Positions 54,108 through 62,688 of a stretch of DNA of 64,000 nt are shown here, piece after piece. The DNA lies in NCBI GenBank assembly GCA_038235705.1, contig JBBSTR010000004.1:1-64000 (forward strand), in the 5' to 3' direction. Under the pieces are notes generated by a model, which was not told the origin of the DNA, did no database searches, and saw only the letters and a program-made list of their open reading frames with translations. Both the position numbers and the translations under genes were made by a program. The stretch is from CANKBT01 sp038235705. Its GTDB lineage: Bacteria > Actinomycetota > Actinomycetes > Mycobacteriales > SCTD01. Within the stretch, counting starts at the first letter, position 1, and every line of letters begins with the position of its first letter.

Positions 54108-54204
54108 GCGGAGCCACCCACCGTTGCGGCTGGCCGGTCACACCCGCGATGTGCTCGAAGTGGGCGTCGTAGTGCAGCAGGACCAGCCTCGAGGTTGACG
54201 GCAT
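54108..54204 (-). pseudogene. relic of a VapC-type PIN-domain toxin C-terminus
   Basis: The minus strand reads RLVLLHYDAHFEHIAGVTGQ then PQRWVAPPEPQ. 'LHYDxDFxxIAxVTGQPxRWLAP' is the typical C-terminal segment of actinobacterial PIN-domain toxins (VapC). The N-terminal half with the acidic triad is missing; a short ATG-led frame just upstream (54253) does not match. No antitoxin gene is present. It fills most of the 324-bp gap before recC. Confidence 0.6.
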
Positions 54205-54264
54205 ACTGCAGAGCCGACAGCCGCAACTTGTCGTACGGCGCTGGGGTGGTCATGACGGCCCAGG

Positions 54265-54726
54265 CTATCGGCGGCGGGTCGTCCAGGTGGCCAGACCGAG
54301 CAGCAGCCCCCATTCCAGGAACCACGGTTCCCAGACCAGCAGCCGCCAGCGGAGCACGTCGGGATCGATCGGTACGTCGGGCGTCACGGCCCCGACGGCG
54401 ACCAGGGCGACCGCGCTCACCTGCAGGAGCCCGTAGGCCGTGAGCAGGACCGCCCCGACCCAGGCCGTCGCTCGCAACGTCCGCTGGGGCAGGCGGCATC
54501 CCCAGCGCTGGACCAGCGCCAGGGCGAGCACCGCGCCGGCGAGCTTGGCAACGCCGGTCACCCAGACGACGGTGATGATCAGCGGGTCGCGGGCGAGGGC
54601 CAGCTCCTCGATGCGGCCCCCGAGGGTCGACACCAGCGCCGTGCCGCCGGCCCCCCAGTAGAAGCTGACCAGCGCGAAGACGAAGGCCACCGCGGCCGCC
54701 GCGTAGGCGGGCCAGGTGCGGGTCAT
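54265..54726 (-). CDS. DUF3995 membrane protein
   Basis: A 153-aa protein with four hydrophobic helices. The first loop FYWGAGGTALVSTLGGRIEELA fits DUF3995 (a Tyr/Trp-Gly-Gly-Thr pattern followed by a Leu-Gly-Gly turn). The function of the family is unknown. ATG start. It ends 84 bp from the AlkB gene on the same strand and may share a transcript. Confidence 0.82.
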   Translation of the reverse strand: MTRTWPAYAAAAVAFVFALVSFYWGAGGTALVSTLGGRIEELALARDPLIITVVWVTGVAKLAGAVLALALVQRWGCRLPQRTLRATAWVGAVLLTAYGLLQVSAVALVAVGAVTPDVPIDPDVLRWRLLVWEPWFLEWGLLLGLATWTTRRR

Positions 54727-54810
54727 CAGATCTCCTTGCCGTGCCCTGCGCGAGCTGCTGCGTCGGACGACGGTGAGGCTAGGCGAGGCACGGTCAGCAC
54801 GTCGCGTGCC

Positions 54811-55425
54811 TCACCGCACCCCGTGCTGGCGCAGCTGGACGCTGATGCGCGGCCCCACCGGGCGGACGGTCTTCGGCACGGCGTGCTCCCAGGTGCGCTG
54901 GCAGGAGCCGCCCATGACGATCAGGTCGCCATGTCCGAGCGAGCACCGCATGCCCTGACCGCCGCCGCGGGGCCGCAGCGCGAGCTGACGCGGGGCGCCG
55001 ACGCTGATGATGGCCACCATCGTGTCCTCCCGGGCGCCCCGACCGATCGTGTCTCCGTGCCAGGCGACGCTGTCGCGCCCGTCGCGGTAGAGGCACAGCC
55101 CTGCGGTCACGAACGGTCCCCCTGTCTCGCCGGCGTAGCGCTCGTCCAGCAGCGTCCTTGCCTGCTCCAGAACCGGGTGAGGGAGGCGCTGGCCCTCCCC
55201 GTAGAAGGCGAGCCGGCGGGGCACGGACACCTCGCGGTCATACATCTGGCGTCGTTCGTCGTGCCACGGCACCGTCTCGAGCAGCTCGGCGAACAAGGCG
55301 TCGGCGCCGCACAACCAGCCGGGAAACAGATCTACCCAGGCGCCGTACGACAAGACGCTCCGACCCCCGGACGGCACCGGCCGCACGGTCGGGGTGTCCT
55401 CGAGGTCCAGCAGCGAGCCCTGCAT
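54811..55425 (-). CDS. alkB: alpha-ketoglutarate-dependent dioxygenase, AlkB family
   Basis: A 204-aa 2OG-Fe(II) enzyme. The iron facial triad is WHGDTIG (His123, Asp125) and His181 in WEHAVPK, and Arg193 (GPRISVQLR) binds the 2-oxoglutarate. N-terminal FPGWL and FYGEGQRLPHP match the nucleotide-binding lid. It repairs alkylated bases such as 1-methyladenine and 3-methylcytosine by oxidative demethylation. ATG start. Confidence 0.93.
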   Translation of the reverse strand: MQGSLLDLEDTPTVRPVPSGGRSVLSYGAWVDLFPGWLCGADALFAELLETVPWHDERRQMYDREVSVPRRLAFYGEGQRLPHPVLEQARTLLDERYAGETGGPFVTAGLCLYRDGRDSVAWHGDTIGRGAREDTMVAIISVGAPRQLALRPRGGGQGMRCSLGHGDLIVMGGSCQRTWEHAVPKTVRPVGPRISVQLRQHGVR

Positions 55426-55755
55426 GCGGACATGCTAACCGAACGTGCGTTCGACCTGTGCGACTGACCTCGGACACCGGCCCCGCCTCGGGTCAGACAC
55501 CCGGTCACCCGCCCCCGCGCGGATGCTTGGGCACCCGTCCCGGGCCCCGGTGGCCTCGCGCAACGTGCATAAGCCCCGTAACACGCACAGGTGGGTGCGC
55601 AAGCATCCGGCAGGCATCCAGGTCGGGCTCGCTCCCGAGCCGGTCGGTTCCCACGAAGTCCCAGGCAGCTACCACCTGTCCTGGGCCGACCTGGTGATCT
55701 AGGACGCCGAACCGGCGTCAAGATCACCACCCGTAGGGTGGCCGCCCGTGGCCGC
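55426..55755. other. 330-bp intergenic region, no supported gene
   Basis: Divergent promoter region of AlkB and the MpaB-like gene. It holds an 85-codon open frame (55445-55702) ending HPAGIQVGLAPEPVG and SYHLSWADLVI, but I recognise no family and its codon pattern is ambiguous, so I do not call it a gene. No hairpin, tRNA or strong repeat is seen. Confidence 0.5.
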
Positions 55756-56691
55756 ATGACGCACCCTGGACCGGTGCAGATCGTCGAGGACGTCCGTTCC
55801 CGGTTCCGTGCCCGGGTCTCCGGCGACCCGACCGGCGCGCCGGACTGGGTCCGTGACATCGCGCTGGTGGGCAGCGGCGACGGCTGGTTCGAACCGGACG
55901 GAGTCGTCTGGCGGGTGCACGGCGACCTCTCCACGCTCTGCGGCGGTGTCGTGGCGCTGCTCGGCCAGGGCGCGCACCCGCGTGCCCTGGCCGGGGTGCA
56001 GCGGCACTCCGCCTACCTGGCGGACCCCTGGAAGCGGCTCGCCGGCACCGCCCGGTGGCTGGTGGTCAGCACCTTCGGCTCGGCCGAGCTGGCCGAGCGC
56101 GAGTCAGCCCGCGTCCGTGGGATGCACCGCAAGGTCAAGGGTGTCGACGACCGAGGCCGACCCTATGCCGCCGGGGACCCGCACCTGCTCCGCTGGGTCC
56201 ACCTTGCCTTCACCGACGCGTTCCTCGCGGCCCACCTGGAGCTCGGGACCGATCTCCGTCCTCGTTTCGGGCCCCGATGGGCCGACTCCTACGTCCGGGA
56301 GTGGGCCGTCAGCGCCGAGCGACTCGGAGCCACCGACCTGCCTCGGAGCCAAGCCGAGCTGGCCGACGCCTTGGAGGCGTATCGCACCGAGCTGGAGCCG
56401 GTGCCGCAGGACCTGCTGACCTTTCTGACCGGCCCGCCCGGGCTCTCCCCGCCGGAAAAGCTGTTCTACGCCGGCCTGGCCCGCGGCGGGCGGTTGCTCC
56501 TGTCCCCCACCCTCGCGCCCTTCGCCGGCGTCGCCGGCCGCGACGCCCGCGGTCCCCGGCACCGAGTCTCGTTGACGGCGACCAGAGCCCAGCTGCGCCT
56601 GCTGCGCCTGGTGCTCGGGCCCTTCAGCCCGTCGGAGGAAGCCGCCCGATACCGCCTCGGCAACGGCCCGGCCCCGTCCTGGATGGCTTGA
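55756..56691 (+). CDS. MpaB-like oxygenase / DUF2236 heme protein
   Basis: A 311-aa protein of the MpaB/latex-clearing-protein-like family: GGVVALLGQGAHPRALAGVQ, DPWKRLAGTARWLVVSTFG, then MHRKVKGVDDRGRPYAAGDP and LLRWVHLAFTDAFLAAHLEL. The MHRKVKG histidine is the expected heme-linked residue. Members oxidise rubber, fatty compounds or act in mycophenolic acid synthesis. ATG start. No neighbouring partner suggests a substrate. Confidence 0.88.
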   Translation: MTHPGPVQIVEDVRSRFRARVSGDPTGAPDWVRDIALVGSGDGWFEPDGVVWRVHGDLSTLCGGVVALLGQGAHPRALAGVQRHSAYLADPWKRLAGTARWLVVSTFGSAELAERESARVRGMHRKVKGVDDRGRPYAAGDPHLLRWVHLAFTDAFLAAHLELGTDLRPRFGPRWADSYVREWAVSAERLGATDLPRSQAELADALEAYRTELEPVPQDLLTFLTGPPGLSPPEKLFYAGLARGGRLLLSPTLAPFAGVAGRDARGPRHRVSLTATRAQLRLLRLVLGPFSPSEEAARYRLGNGPAPSWMA

Positions 56692-56758
56692 TCCGACGAC
56701 AGGTGCCAGAAGACGTCAATGATCGTCTTTCCGGTCGACGAGGCCCGCAGGAGAGTCC

Positions 56759-57115
56759 ATGAACGTTTTCTTCCCCTTGTGCGTTTTCCTGTTCATCGGG
56801 GTCTGCTGCTATGTCCAGCGTGGAGGCGCCTCACGTCGCCAGACGCGGTGGATGACAGCCGTGGCGGCCGTCCTCATGGCGGTCGCTGTCCTCAACTACG
56901 CGACCTCACCTGCGCGGGCGGCCGATCCGCTCGGTGCTGGCGTGCGGCCGGCATCCGACGCCACCTCACGTCAGGTCGGCGCGCCTGACGTGAGCGCCGG
57001 TCAAGATCGGGCCCAGCAACCGCTGCCTTCACCTGACCTGCTGCAGCACGACACCGGTCGGACCCCCGAGCAGGGTCCGACCGGTGTCGTCCATCGAGCG
57101 GCGTGGGCCTGCTAG
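56759..57115 (+). CDS. small membrane protein of unknown function
   Basis: A 118-aa protein with two hydrophobic segments (FFPLCVFLFIGVCCYV and TAVAAVLMAVAVLNYA) and a polar tail ending in Cys. No family recognised. AGGAG lies 7 nt before the ATG. Its last 4 bp overlap the end of nrdJ, which is convergent. It could be a short anchor, but the tail is low-complexity and no partner is visible. Confidence 0.65.
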   Translation: MNVFFPLCVFLFIGVCCYVQRGGASRRQTRWMTAVAAVLMAVAVLNYATSPARAADPLGAGVRPASDATSRQVGAPDVSAGQDRAQQPLPSPDLLQHDTGRTPEQGPTGVVHRAAWAC

Positions 57116-59916
57116 CTGCAGCCGCTCGTGCTCCCGCACGACTCGCAGACATAGCAGGAGCCGGCCGGGCGCATCTTGACGCCACAGCTCATGCACAGCG
57201 GAGCATCGGCGGCCGCGCCCTGCATGGCTTCCAGCAGCTCGGTCGAGCTGTGGACCTGGGCGTCCGCGGGCCGGGCCCGCGGCTTCTCGACCGGGAGCGA
57301 GGTCGCCATGCTCGTGACGTCGAGGTCGTCGTCGCTGTCGGCCGTAGCGCCGTACGAGGTGCCGGCGACGGTTGCCGCCCGCTCCTCGGCGGTGAAGATC
57401 CCCAGCTCCGCGCGGCTCTCGTACGCCAGGTAGTCCAGTGCGAGGCGTCGGAACAGGTAGTCCATGATCGACTGCGCGATGCGGACGTCCGCATCGTCGG
57501 TGAGCCCGGCCGGGTCGAAGCGCATGTTGATGTACTTCGACACGAAGGCCTCGAGCGGCACGCCGTACTGCAGGCCGATCGAGATCGACACCGAGAAGGC
57601 GTCCATCACACCGGCGAGCGTGCTGCCCTGCTTGCTCATCTTGATGAAGACCTCGCCGAGCCGACCGTCGTCGTACTCCCCCGCGGTCATGTAACCCTCA
57701 GCGCCGGCGACCGAGAAGGACACGGTCTGGCTGCGCCGCTTCTTCGGCAGGCGGGTGCGCGACGGCTTGTATTCCACGACGACCTCAGGGTCGCCCTTCT
57801 CGCTGTCGCTCTTGGACTGCAGCGGCTGACCGACCTTGGAGTTGTTGCGGTAGATCGCGAGCGCCTTCAGGCCGAGCTTCCAGCCCTGGAGGTAGACGTC
57901 GGCCACCTCGTCGACGGTGGCCTCGGCCGGCAGGTTGACGGTCTTGGACAGCGCCCCGGAGACGAACGGCTGGATCGCGGCCATCATTCGTACGTGGCCC
58001 ATCGCGGAGATGGACCGCTCGCCCATCGCGCAGTCGAAGACCTCATAGTGCTCGGTCCGCAGGCCGGGTGCGTCCACGACGACGCCCCTGTCCGCGACGT
58101 GCTCGACGATCGCCTCGACCTGCTCGTCGTGGTAGCCCAGCGAGCGCAGCGCGCGCGGCACGGTCTGGTTGACGATCTGCATCGAACCGCCGCCGACCAG
58201 CTTCTTGAACTTCACCAGCGCCAGGTCGGGCTCGAGGCCGGTGGTGTCGCAGTCCATCATCAGGCCGATGGTGCCGGTCGGGGCGATGACGCTGGCCTGC
58301 GCGTTGCGGTAGCCGTTGTCCTCGCCGAGGGTCAGGCACTGCTGCCAGACCTTGCCGGCCTCACGCACGATCCGGCCGTCCTCGGCGCCGACGGCCCGCA
58401 GGGTGTCGTTGGCGGCAGCATGCTTGCGCATCACCCGCTTGTGGGCGTCGGCGTTGCGGGCGTAGCCGGCGTAGGGGCCGACGACGGCCGCCAGCTCCGC
58501 GCTGCGCTTGTAGGCGGTGCCGGTCATCAGGCTGGTGATGGCGCCGGCGAGGGCGCGACCGCCGTCGGAGTCGTAGGCGTGGCCGGTGGCCATGAGCAGG
58601 GCGCCGAGGTTGGCGTAGCCGATCCCCAGCTGGCGGAAGTTGCGGGTGGTCTCACCGATCGGCTCGGTCGGGAAGTCGGCGAAACAGATCGAGATGTCCA
58701 TCGCGGTGATGATGATCTCCACCGACTTGGCGAAGCGCACGCTGTCGAAGGTGCCGTCGTCGCCGAGGAAGGTCATCAGGTTGAGCGAGGCCAGGTTGCA
58801 GCTCGAGTTGTCCAGAGACATGTATTCGCTGCACGGGTTCGACGCCGTGATGCGGCCGGACTCCGGGGTGGTGTGCCAGTCGTTGATCGTGTCGTCGTAC
58901 TGGATCCCCGGGTCGGCGCACTCCCAGGCCGCCTGGGCGAGCTTGCCCCAGATGCGGCGCGCCTGGACGGTCTCGATGACACGGTTGTCGGCGCGGGCAC
59001 GCAGACCGAAGTCGGTGTCGTCCTCGACGGCGCGCATGAACTCGTCGCTGACCCGGACCGAGTTGTTGGCGTTCTGGTACTGCACACTCACGATGTCCTT
59101 GCCGCCGAGGTCCATGTCGAAGCCGGCGTCACGAAGGGCGCGAATCTTGTCCTCCTCGCGCGCCTTGGTGTCGATGAACTCCTCGATGTCGGGGTGGTCG
59201 ACGTCCAGCACGACCATCTTCGCGGCCCGACGCGTCGCCCCGCCGCTCTTGATGGTGCCGGCCGAGGCGTCCGCGCCGCGCATGAACGAGACCGGTCCGC
59301 TGGCGGTGCCGCCGGAGGACAGCAGCTCCTTGCTCGAACGGATGCGCGAGAGGTTGAGGCCGGCGCCGGAGCCGCCCTTGAAGATCAGACCCTCCTCGCG
59401 GTACCAGTTGAGGATCGAGTCCATGGTGTCGTCGACCGCGAGGATGAAGCACGCGCTGACCTGCTGCGGAGCAGTCGTCCCGACGTTGAACCACACGGGA
59501 GAGTTGAAGCTGAAGACCTGGTGGAGAAGCATCCAGGTCAGCTCGCGCTCGAACAGCTCGGCGTCGTCCTCGGTGGCGAAGTAGTCGTAGTCGCGTCCGG
59601 CCTTGCCGTAGGTCGTGACGACGCGGTCGATGAGCTGGCGCAGGCTCTGCTCGCGGGTCGGGCTGCCGACCGCGCCACGGAAGTACTTCGTGGTGACGAT
59701 GTTGGCGGCGTTGACCGACCAGGAGGCCGGGAACTCGACGCCGCGCTGCTCGAAGTTGATCGTTCCGTCGCGCCAGTTGGTCATGACGACGTCCCGGCGC
59801 TCCCAGGTGACCTCGTCGTAGGGGTGCACGCCCGGCGTCGTGTGCACACGCTCAACGGTCAGCCGCGAGCCGCCTCGGTGCGTCTGCGGTCCGGCGCCGT
59901 TCACCGTCTCGGTCAT
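57112..59916 (-). CDS. nrdJ: vitamin B12-dependent ribonucleotide reductase (class II)
   Basis: A 934-aa protein, typical for NrdJ. Key elements are NSPVWFNVG early, SNPCSEYMSL and SNLAS-like SCNLASLNLM in the active site, APTGTIGLMMDCDTTG for the loop region, and a C-terminal zinc ribbon CMSCGVKMRPAGSCYVCESCG. It reduces ribonucleotides to deoxyribonucleotides with adenosylcobalamin as radical source. ATG with AAGGA upstream. It is 132 bp downstream of nrdR on the same strand. Confidence 0.96.
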   Translation of the reverse strand: MTETVNGAGPQTHRGGSRLTVERVHTTPGVHPYDEVTWERRDVVMTNWRDGTINFEQRGVEFPASWSVNAANIVTTKYFRGAVGSPTREQSLRQLIDRVVTTYGKAGRDYDYFATEDDAELFERELTWMLLHQVFSFNSPVWFNVGTTAPQQVSACFILAVDDTMDSILNWYREEGLIFKGGSGAGLNLSRIRSSKELLSSGGTASGPVSFMRGADASAGTIKSGGATRRAAKMVVLDVDHPDIEEFIDTKAREEDKIRALRDAGFDMDLGGKDIVSVQYQNANNSVRVSDEFMRAVEDDTDFGLRARADNRVIETVQARRIWGKLAQAAWECADPGIQYDDTINDWHTTPESGRITASNPCSEYMSLDNSSCNLASLNLMTFLGDDGTFDSVRFAKSVEIIITAMDISICFADFPTEPIGETTRNFRQLGIGYANLGALLMATGHAYDSDGGRALAGAITSLMTGTAYKRSAELAAVVGPYAGYARNADAHKRVMRKHAAANDTLRAVGAEDGRIVREAGKVWQQCLTLGEDNGYRNAQASVIAPTGTIGLMMDCDTTGLEPDLALVKFKKLVGGGSMQIVNQTVPRALRSLGYHDEQVEAIVEHVADRGVVVDAPGLRTEHYEVFDCAMGERSISAMGHVRMMAAIQPFVSGALSKTVNLPAEATVDEVADVYLQGWKLGLKALAIYRNNSKVGQPLQSKSDSEKGDPEVVVEYKPSRTRLPKKRRSQTVSFSVAGAEGYMTAGEYDDGRLGEVFIKMSKQGSTLAGVMDAFSVSISIGLQYGVPLEAFVSKYINMRFDPAGLTDDADVRIAQSIMDYLFRRLALDYLAYESRAELGIFTAEERAATVAGTSYGATADSDDDLDVTSMATSLPVEKPRARPADAQVHSSTELLEAMQGAAADAPLCMSCGVKMRPAGSCYVCESCGSTSGCS

Positions 59917-59948
59917 GGGTTCCTTCTTTCTTCACAGGCTTCAACAAC

Positions 59949-59981
59949 GACGGGCTGCGCAGCATTGCGGGTGCGCCCGTC
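59949..59981. promoter_or_regulatory. hairpin between nrdR and nrdJ (possible attenuator or terminator)
   Basis: GACGGGC (59949-59955) and GCCCGTC (59975-59981) form a 7-bp all-GC-rich stem around a 19-nt loop in the 132-bp nrdR-nrdJ gap. In the reading direction it is followed by a T-rich GTTGTTG. It could attenuate or set the nrdJ level. It is far too short for a cobalamin riboswitch. Confidence 0.35.
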
Positions 59982-60048
59982 TTGGGGGGCGTGGTGCGGT
60001 CGTGACGTGGTGCGGGGCGAACGGATCGAGCAGGACGTAAGGCGTGGT

Positions 60049-60516
60049 TCAGGCGGTCGGCACGGGGGTTTCTCGCTCGGCCCGCAGCGAGCCGATCTCG
60101 GCCTCGAAGTCATGGAGCGACTCGAAGGACTTGTAGACGCTCGCGAAGCGCAGGTAAGCGACCTCGTCGAGCAGCCGGAGCGGCCGCAGGATGGCGAGAC
60201 CGACCTCGTGGGCGGGCACCTCGGCTGCGCCACCGTCGCGCAGGGCATCCTCGACCTGTTGGGCGAGCAGCGCGAGCGCGTCCTCGTCCACAGGCCGGCC
60301 CTGGCACGCCTTGCGCACCCCGGCCACGACCTTGTCGCGCCGGAACGGCTCGGTGACACCGGAGCGCTTGACGACGGCGAGCGACATCTCCTCGACCGTG
60401 GTGAAGCGCCGTGAGCAGGACGAACACTGACGGCGTCGCCGGATCGCGTCGCCGTCCTGGGCCTCGCGGCTGTCGACGACCCGGCTGTCGCCGTGCCGGC
60501 AGTAGGGGCAGCGCAC
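60049..60516 (-). CDS. nrdR: transcriptional repressor NrdR
   Basis: A 155-aa protein. Zinc ribbon CPYC-x-...-CSSC (residues about 3-34), followed by an ATP-cone domain (VVKRSGVTEPFRRDKVVAGVRKAC). NrdR senses the dATP/ATP ratio and represses ribonucleotide reductase genes, here very likely nrdJ downstream and itself. GTG start with AAGGGG about 10 nt upstream. Length and domains are normal. Confidence 0.95.
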   Translation of the reverse strand: MRCPYCRHGDSRVVDSREAQDGDAIRRRRQCSSCSRRFTTVEEMSLAVVKRSGVTEPFRRDKVVAGVRKACQGRPVDEDALALLAQQVEDALRDGGAAEVPAHEVGLAILRPLRLLDEVAYLRFASVYKSFESLHDFEAEIGSLRAERETPVPTA

Positions 60517-60550
60517 GTCTGACCGACCCCTTCCCGCGGGCCTCGCCGTC

Positions 60551-60618
60551 CACAGCCTGTGTGCACGGTCTCCACAACCTGTGGAGAACTACACCTGTGT
60601 AAGTCCCAGATGTTGTGT
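60551..60618 (-). promoter_or_regulatory. dyad array and NrdR-box-like site upstream of nrdR
   Basis: Three dyads lie in a row 35-85 bp before the nrdR start: CACA-GCC-TGTG (60551-60561), TCTCCACA-ACC-TGTGGAGA (60569-60587, a perfect 8-bp inverted repeat) and TACAC-CT-GTGTA (60590-60601). At 60603-60618 the minus strand reads ACACAACATCTGGGAC, whose first half matches the NrdR-box consensus. Which element NrdR binds is not decided; the central dyad also resembles paired DnaA boxes. Confidence 0.45.
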
Positions 60619-60838
60619 CCGTGAACCTAGAGGCCCACCAGGGGTTGCGCAAGCCCTGGCTGGGGCCGGGCGGTCTCGGACCGCGATCCCTGCAGGTCCG
60701 ACGGGGTGCAGCCCCCGCACGGCTCAGGGGCGCGCTCGGGCGTGTCGTGCGCCACAGCCCTACCGAAGGTCGCATGGGTTGACCGTGTCACCGCCCTACG
60801 ACAGAACCGCTCGTTCGCTCCCGCCTGCCGTACCGGTC
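60619..60838. other. intergenic region between the ESX-like cassette and nrdR, with a 22-bp palindrome
   Basis: CCAGGG-G-TTGC/GCAA-G-CCCTGG at 60638-60659 is symmetric at 20 of 22 positions. As RNA it forms a hairpin with a GCGC loop and could end transcription of the cassette; as DNA it could be an operator. The rest holds no supported gene. Confidence 0.4.
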
Positions 60839-61408
60839 TCACGCCGGAGCAGTCGTGATCAGCGACCGGGAGGCGATCACGGTGACGAGGCAGGCGAGAT
60901 CGTGCAGCTGTCCGACGTCCCGGCAGACACCCACCACGAGCAGCCCGAGCGGGCTGCCGTCCGGCAGCCCGAGCACCACGGCCATCCCCCCGGCACGGCC
61001 ACCCGGGACAGGCTGCTCCCGGAGCCACCCGACCGCGCTTCCCTGAACGGTGTCGAACACCTCGGTCGACGTCGTCGGGTGCTGGGATCTGAGCAGACGG
61101 GCGAGCACGCCGGCCGCGTCGATGCCGGGGTGAGCAGGGACCGGGACGAGACTGGTGAGCACGTGCCAGCTGGCGTCGAGGCCGTCATGGTGGACCTCGA
61201 TCACGCCGTGCGACAGCACCCCGGGCCGGGCACGCCAGCGCAGCAGCCCCTGGACCACCTGCTCCCGGACAGCCGGCGGCAGACGCGCCGCGACCAGCTC
61301 CCGCAGCACGCGCTCGTCGTCGAGCGCGAGGTCCAGCCAGTCGTCCGGCAGGTGCAGCGCCACGACGGCGTCGTGGGCCCTGGGTGGCGTCGCAGAGGCC
61401 TCGCTCAC
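60839..61408 (-). CDS. uncharacterised protein of the ESX-like cassette (candidate partner or immunity protein)
   Basis: A 189-aa soluble protein. It opens HDAVVALHLPDDWLDLALDD, a pattern I have seen in actinobacterial proteins near WXG genes, and ends as an alpha/beta domain (VVLGLPDGSPLGLLVVGVCRD, then a helix). No enzyme motif. GTG start inside a GTGA overlap with the long gene upstream, so their synthesis is coupled. An immunity or chaperone role for the 427-aa protein is inference from position only. Confidence 0.65.
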   Translation of the reverse strand: MSEASATPPRAHDAVVALHLPDDWLDLALDDERVLRELVAARLPPAVREQVVQGLLRWRARPGVLSHGVIEVHHDGLDASWHVLTSLVPVPAHPGIDAAGVLARLLRSQHPTTSTEVFDTVQGSAVGWLREQPVPGGRAGGMAVVLGLPDGSPLGLLVVGVCRDVGQLHDLACLVTVIASRSLITTAPA

Positions 61409-62688
61409 CGGTCGAAGACCCCGGAACGCCCGCGGACCAGGTCTTCCTGCCGCTCACCCCACGGCGAACGTCCGTCCGGCCCCGGGGTGAACCCCCCGTC
61501 AACCGCGACCCCGTTCATCACCCTCGCCCCCCCACCGACGAAGACGTCGACGACCCGCCAGCCGGCCTCGGCGTCCTCCATCGGCGCGGCGCCGCGCCGC
61601 AGCACCCCGAGCGTGCCCAGGGGTCGTTCGCTCCGAGAGCCGAAGATCGTCCGATCGGTGCTGGTGAAGGCGCCCCCCTTGGCGGCCTTACCGAGCTGAG
61701 CAGCAGTGCCGAGCGCCCCCAGCCCGGCCAGCGTCGTCCCTGCTCCGACCCACACGTCCTTCGTCAATCCCCCGCTCCAGCTGCCCTGCGCCCCGACCGC
61801 GGCGCCATACGCCGACAGCGCGGACACCCCGCCCAGGACGAGCGCGGGCACGGCCAGCGGCTGGCACAACGGGATCAGCGCCAGGATGCTGAGGACCGAC
61901 GACAGCATGCCGGTGAGGTCGCTGACGAAGGCCAGTGCATCCTGGTGCTGCTTGAGGAAACCCATCGTGTCCGCGGCCAGCTGCGCGTAGGGCGCGACGC
62001 ACCAGTCCCAGCCAGCCGAGGCGGCGTCGCCGATCGCCCCCGCCGCTTGGCCCAGCAGCCCGGGACCCAGCGGTGCCAGCCCTTGGGCCACGAGCAACGC
62101 TCGCGCCGTGACGGCCGCCGCCTGAACCGTCGCGGTCCGTAGCCGCTCCGCCTCGGACCGCTCGTGCACCAGCTCGGCCTCGACCTGGGACAGACGCGCG
62201 CGACTGACCGCCAGCTCGCGGTCCACCTGCCCGGCACGCTCCACCCTTGGATCCGGCGAGGACCAAGCCGACAACGGTGGCGCCGCACCCGTCAGGCGCA
62301 CGTAGGCGCCCAGGCTCTGCGCCTCCCAGGCGAGGCTGTCCGTCTGGTGCTGGAGCGTCTCGACGCGCCGGACCAGGTCGGCCGCCCGCGCTTCGAGGAC
62401 GTCGGCCTGACGCTGGTGGTCCTCGAGCAGGTCGGCCCACCCGGTCAGCGCGGACCCGGCGGCCAGGAAGGACTGCTCGGCGCGCAGCAGCTGCTCGGGG
62501 GCCCGGACCCCGACCCGCTCACGAAAGGCCTCCGCAGCCTCCCCCCGCCACCGGCAGTCCTGACCGCGCAGGATGTCGGCCGCCCGCACCATGGCGTCGC
62601 CGCTGCGGCGAAGCGTCCCGGCGATGTCACGCACCGTCGCCGGCGCTCCCGGACAGGGATCGAAGCCGAGGGCCGGGAACGCCCTCAT
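61405..62688 (-). CDS. putative type VII-secreted protein (WXG-like N-terminus, unclassified C-terminal domain)
   Basis: A 427-aa protein. Residues about 20-90 contain a W-x-G turn (CRWRGEAAEAF) between helices, as in WXG100/LXG effectors. Residues about 95-200 are predicted coiled coil (VLEARAADLVRRVETLQ, ELAVSRARLSQVEAELVHE). A hydrophobic stretch follows at about 255-310. The last ~90 residues are polar (TDRTIFGSRSERPLG, GGFTPGPDGRSPWGE) and match no toxin domain I know. Layout fits a secreted polymorphic-toxin-like effector. ATG start, coupled by 4-bp overlaps to the genes on both sides. Confidence 0.72.
   Translation of the reverse strand: MRAFPALGFDPCPGAPATVRDIAGTLRRSGDAMVRAADILRGQDCRWRGEAAEAFRERVGVRAPEQLLRAEQSFLAAGSALTGWADLLEDHQRQADVLEARAADLVRRVETLQHQTDSLAWEAQSLGAYVRLTGAAPPLSAWSSPDPRVERAGQVDRELAVSRARLSQVEAELVHERSEAERLRTATVQAAAVTARALLVAQGLAPLGPGLLGQAAGAIGDAASAGWDWCVAPYAQLAADTMGFLKQHQDALAFVSDLTGMLSSVLSILALIPLCQPLAVPALVLGGVSALSAYGAAVGAQGSWSGGLTKDVWVGAGTTLAGLGALGTAAQLGKAAKGGAFTSTDRTIFGSRSERPLGTLGVLRRGAAPMEDAEAGWRVVDVFVGGGARVMNGVAVDGGFTPGPDGRSPWGERQEDLVRGRSGVFDR

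Noticed and set aside
55445..55702. 85-aa open frame in the AlkB/MpaB gap as a gene
   Set aside because: No recognisable family, no ribosome binding site, and the frame could be open by chance at this GC content.
55884..55895. GGTTCGAACC-like T-arm of a tRNA
   Set aside because: The stretch lies inside the MpaB-like gene in frame (GWFEPDG) and no acceptor or anticodon stems surround it.
59917..60048. cobalamin riboswitch before nrdJ
   Set aside because: The 132-bp gap is too short, and I find neither the B12-box nor the multi-arm pairing of that riboswitch.
57103..60414. 1103-codon plus-strand frame opposite nrdJ and nrdR
   Set aside because: Antisense shadow; nrdJ and nrdR are unmistakable on the minus strand.
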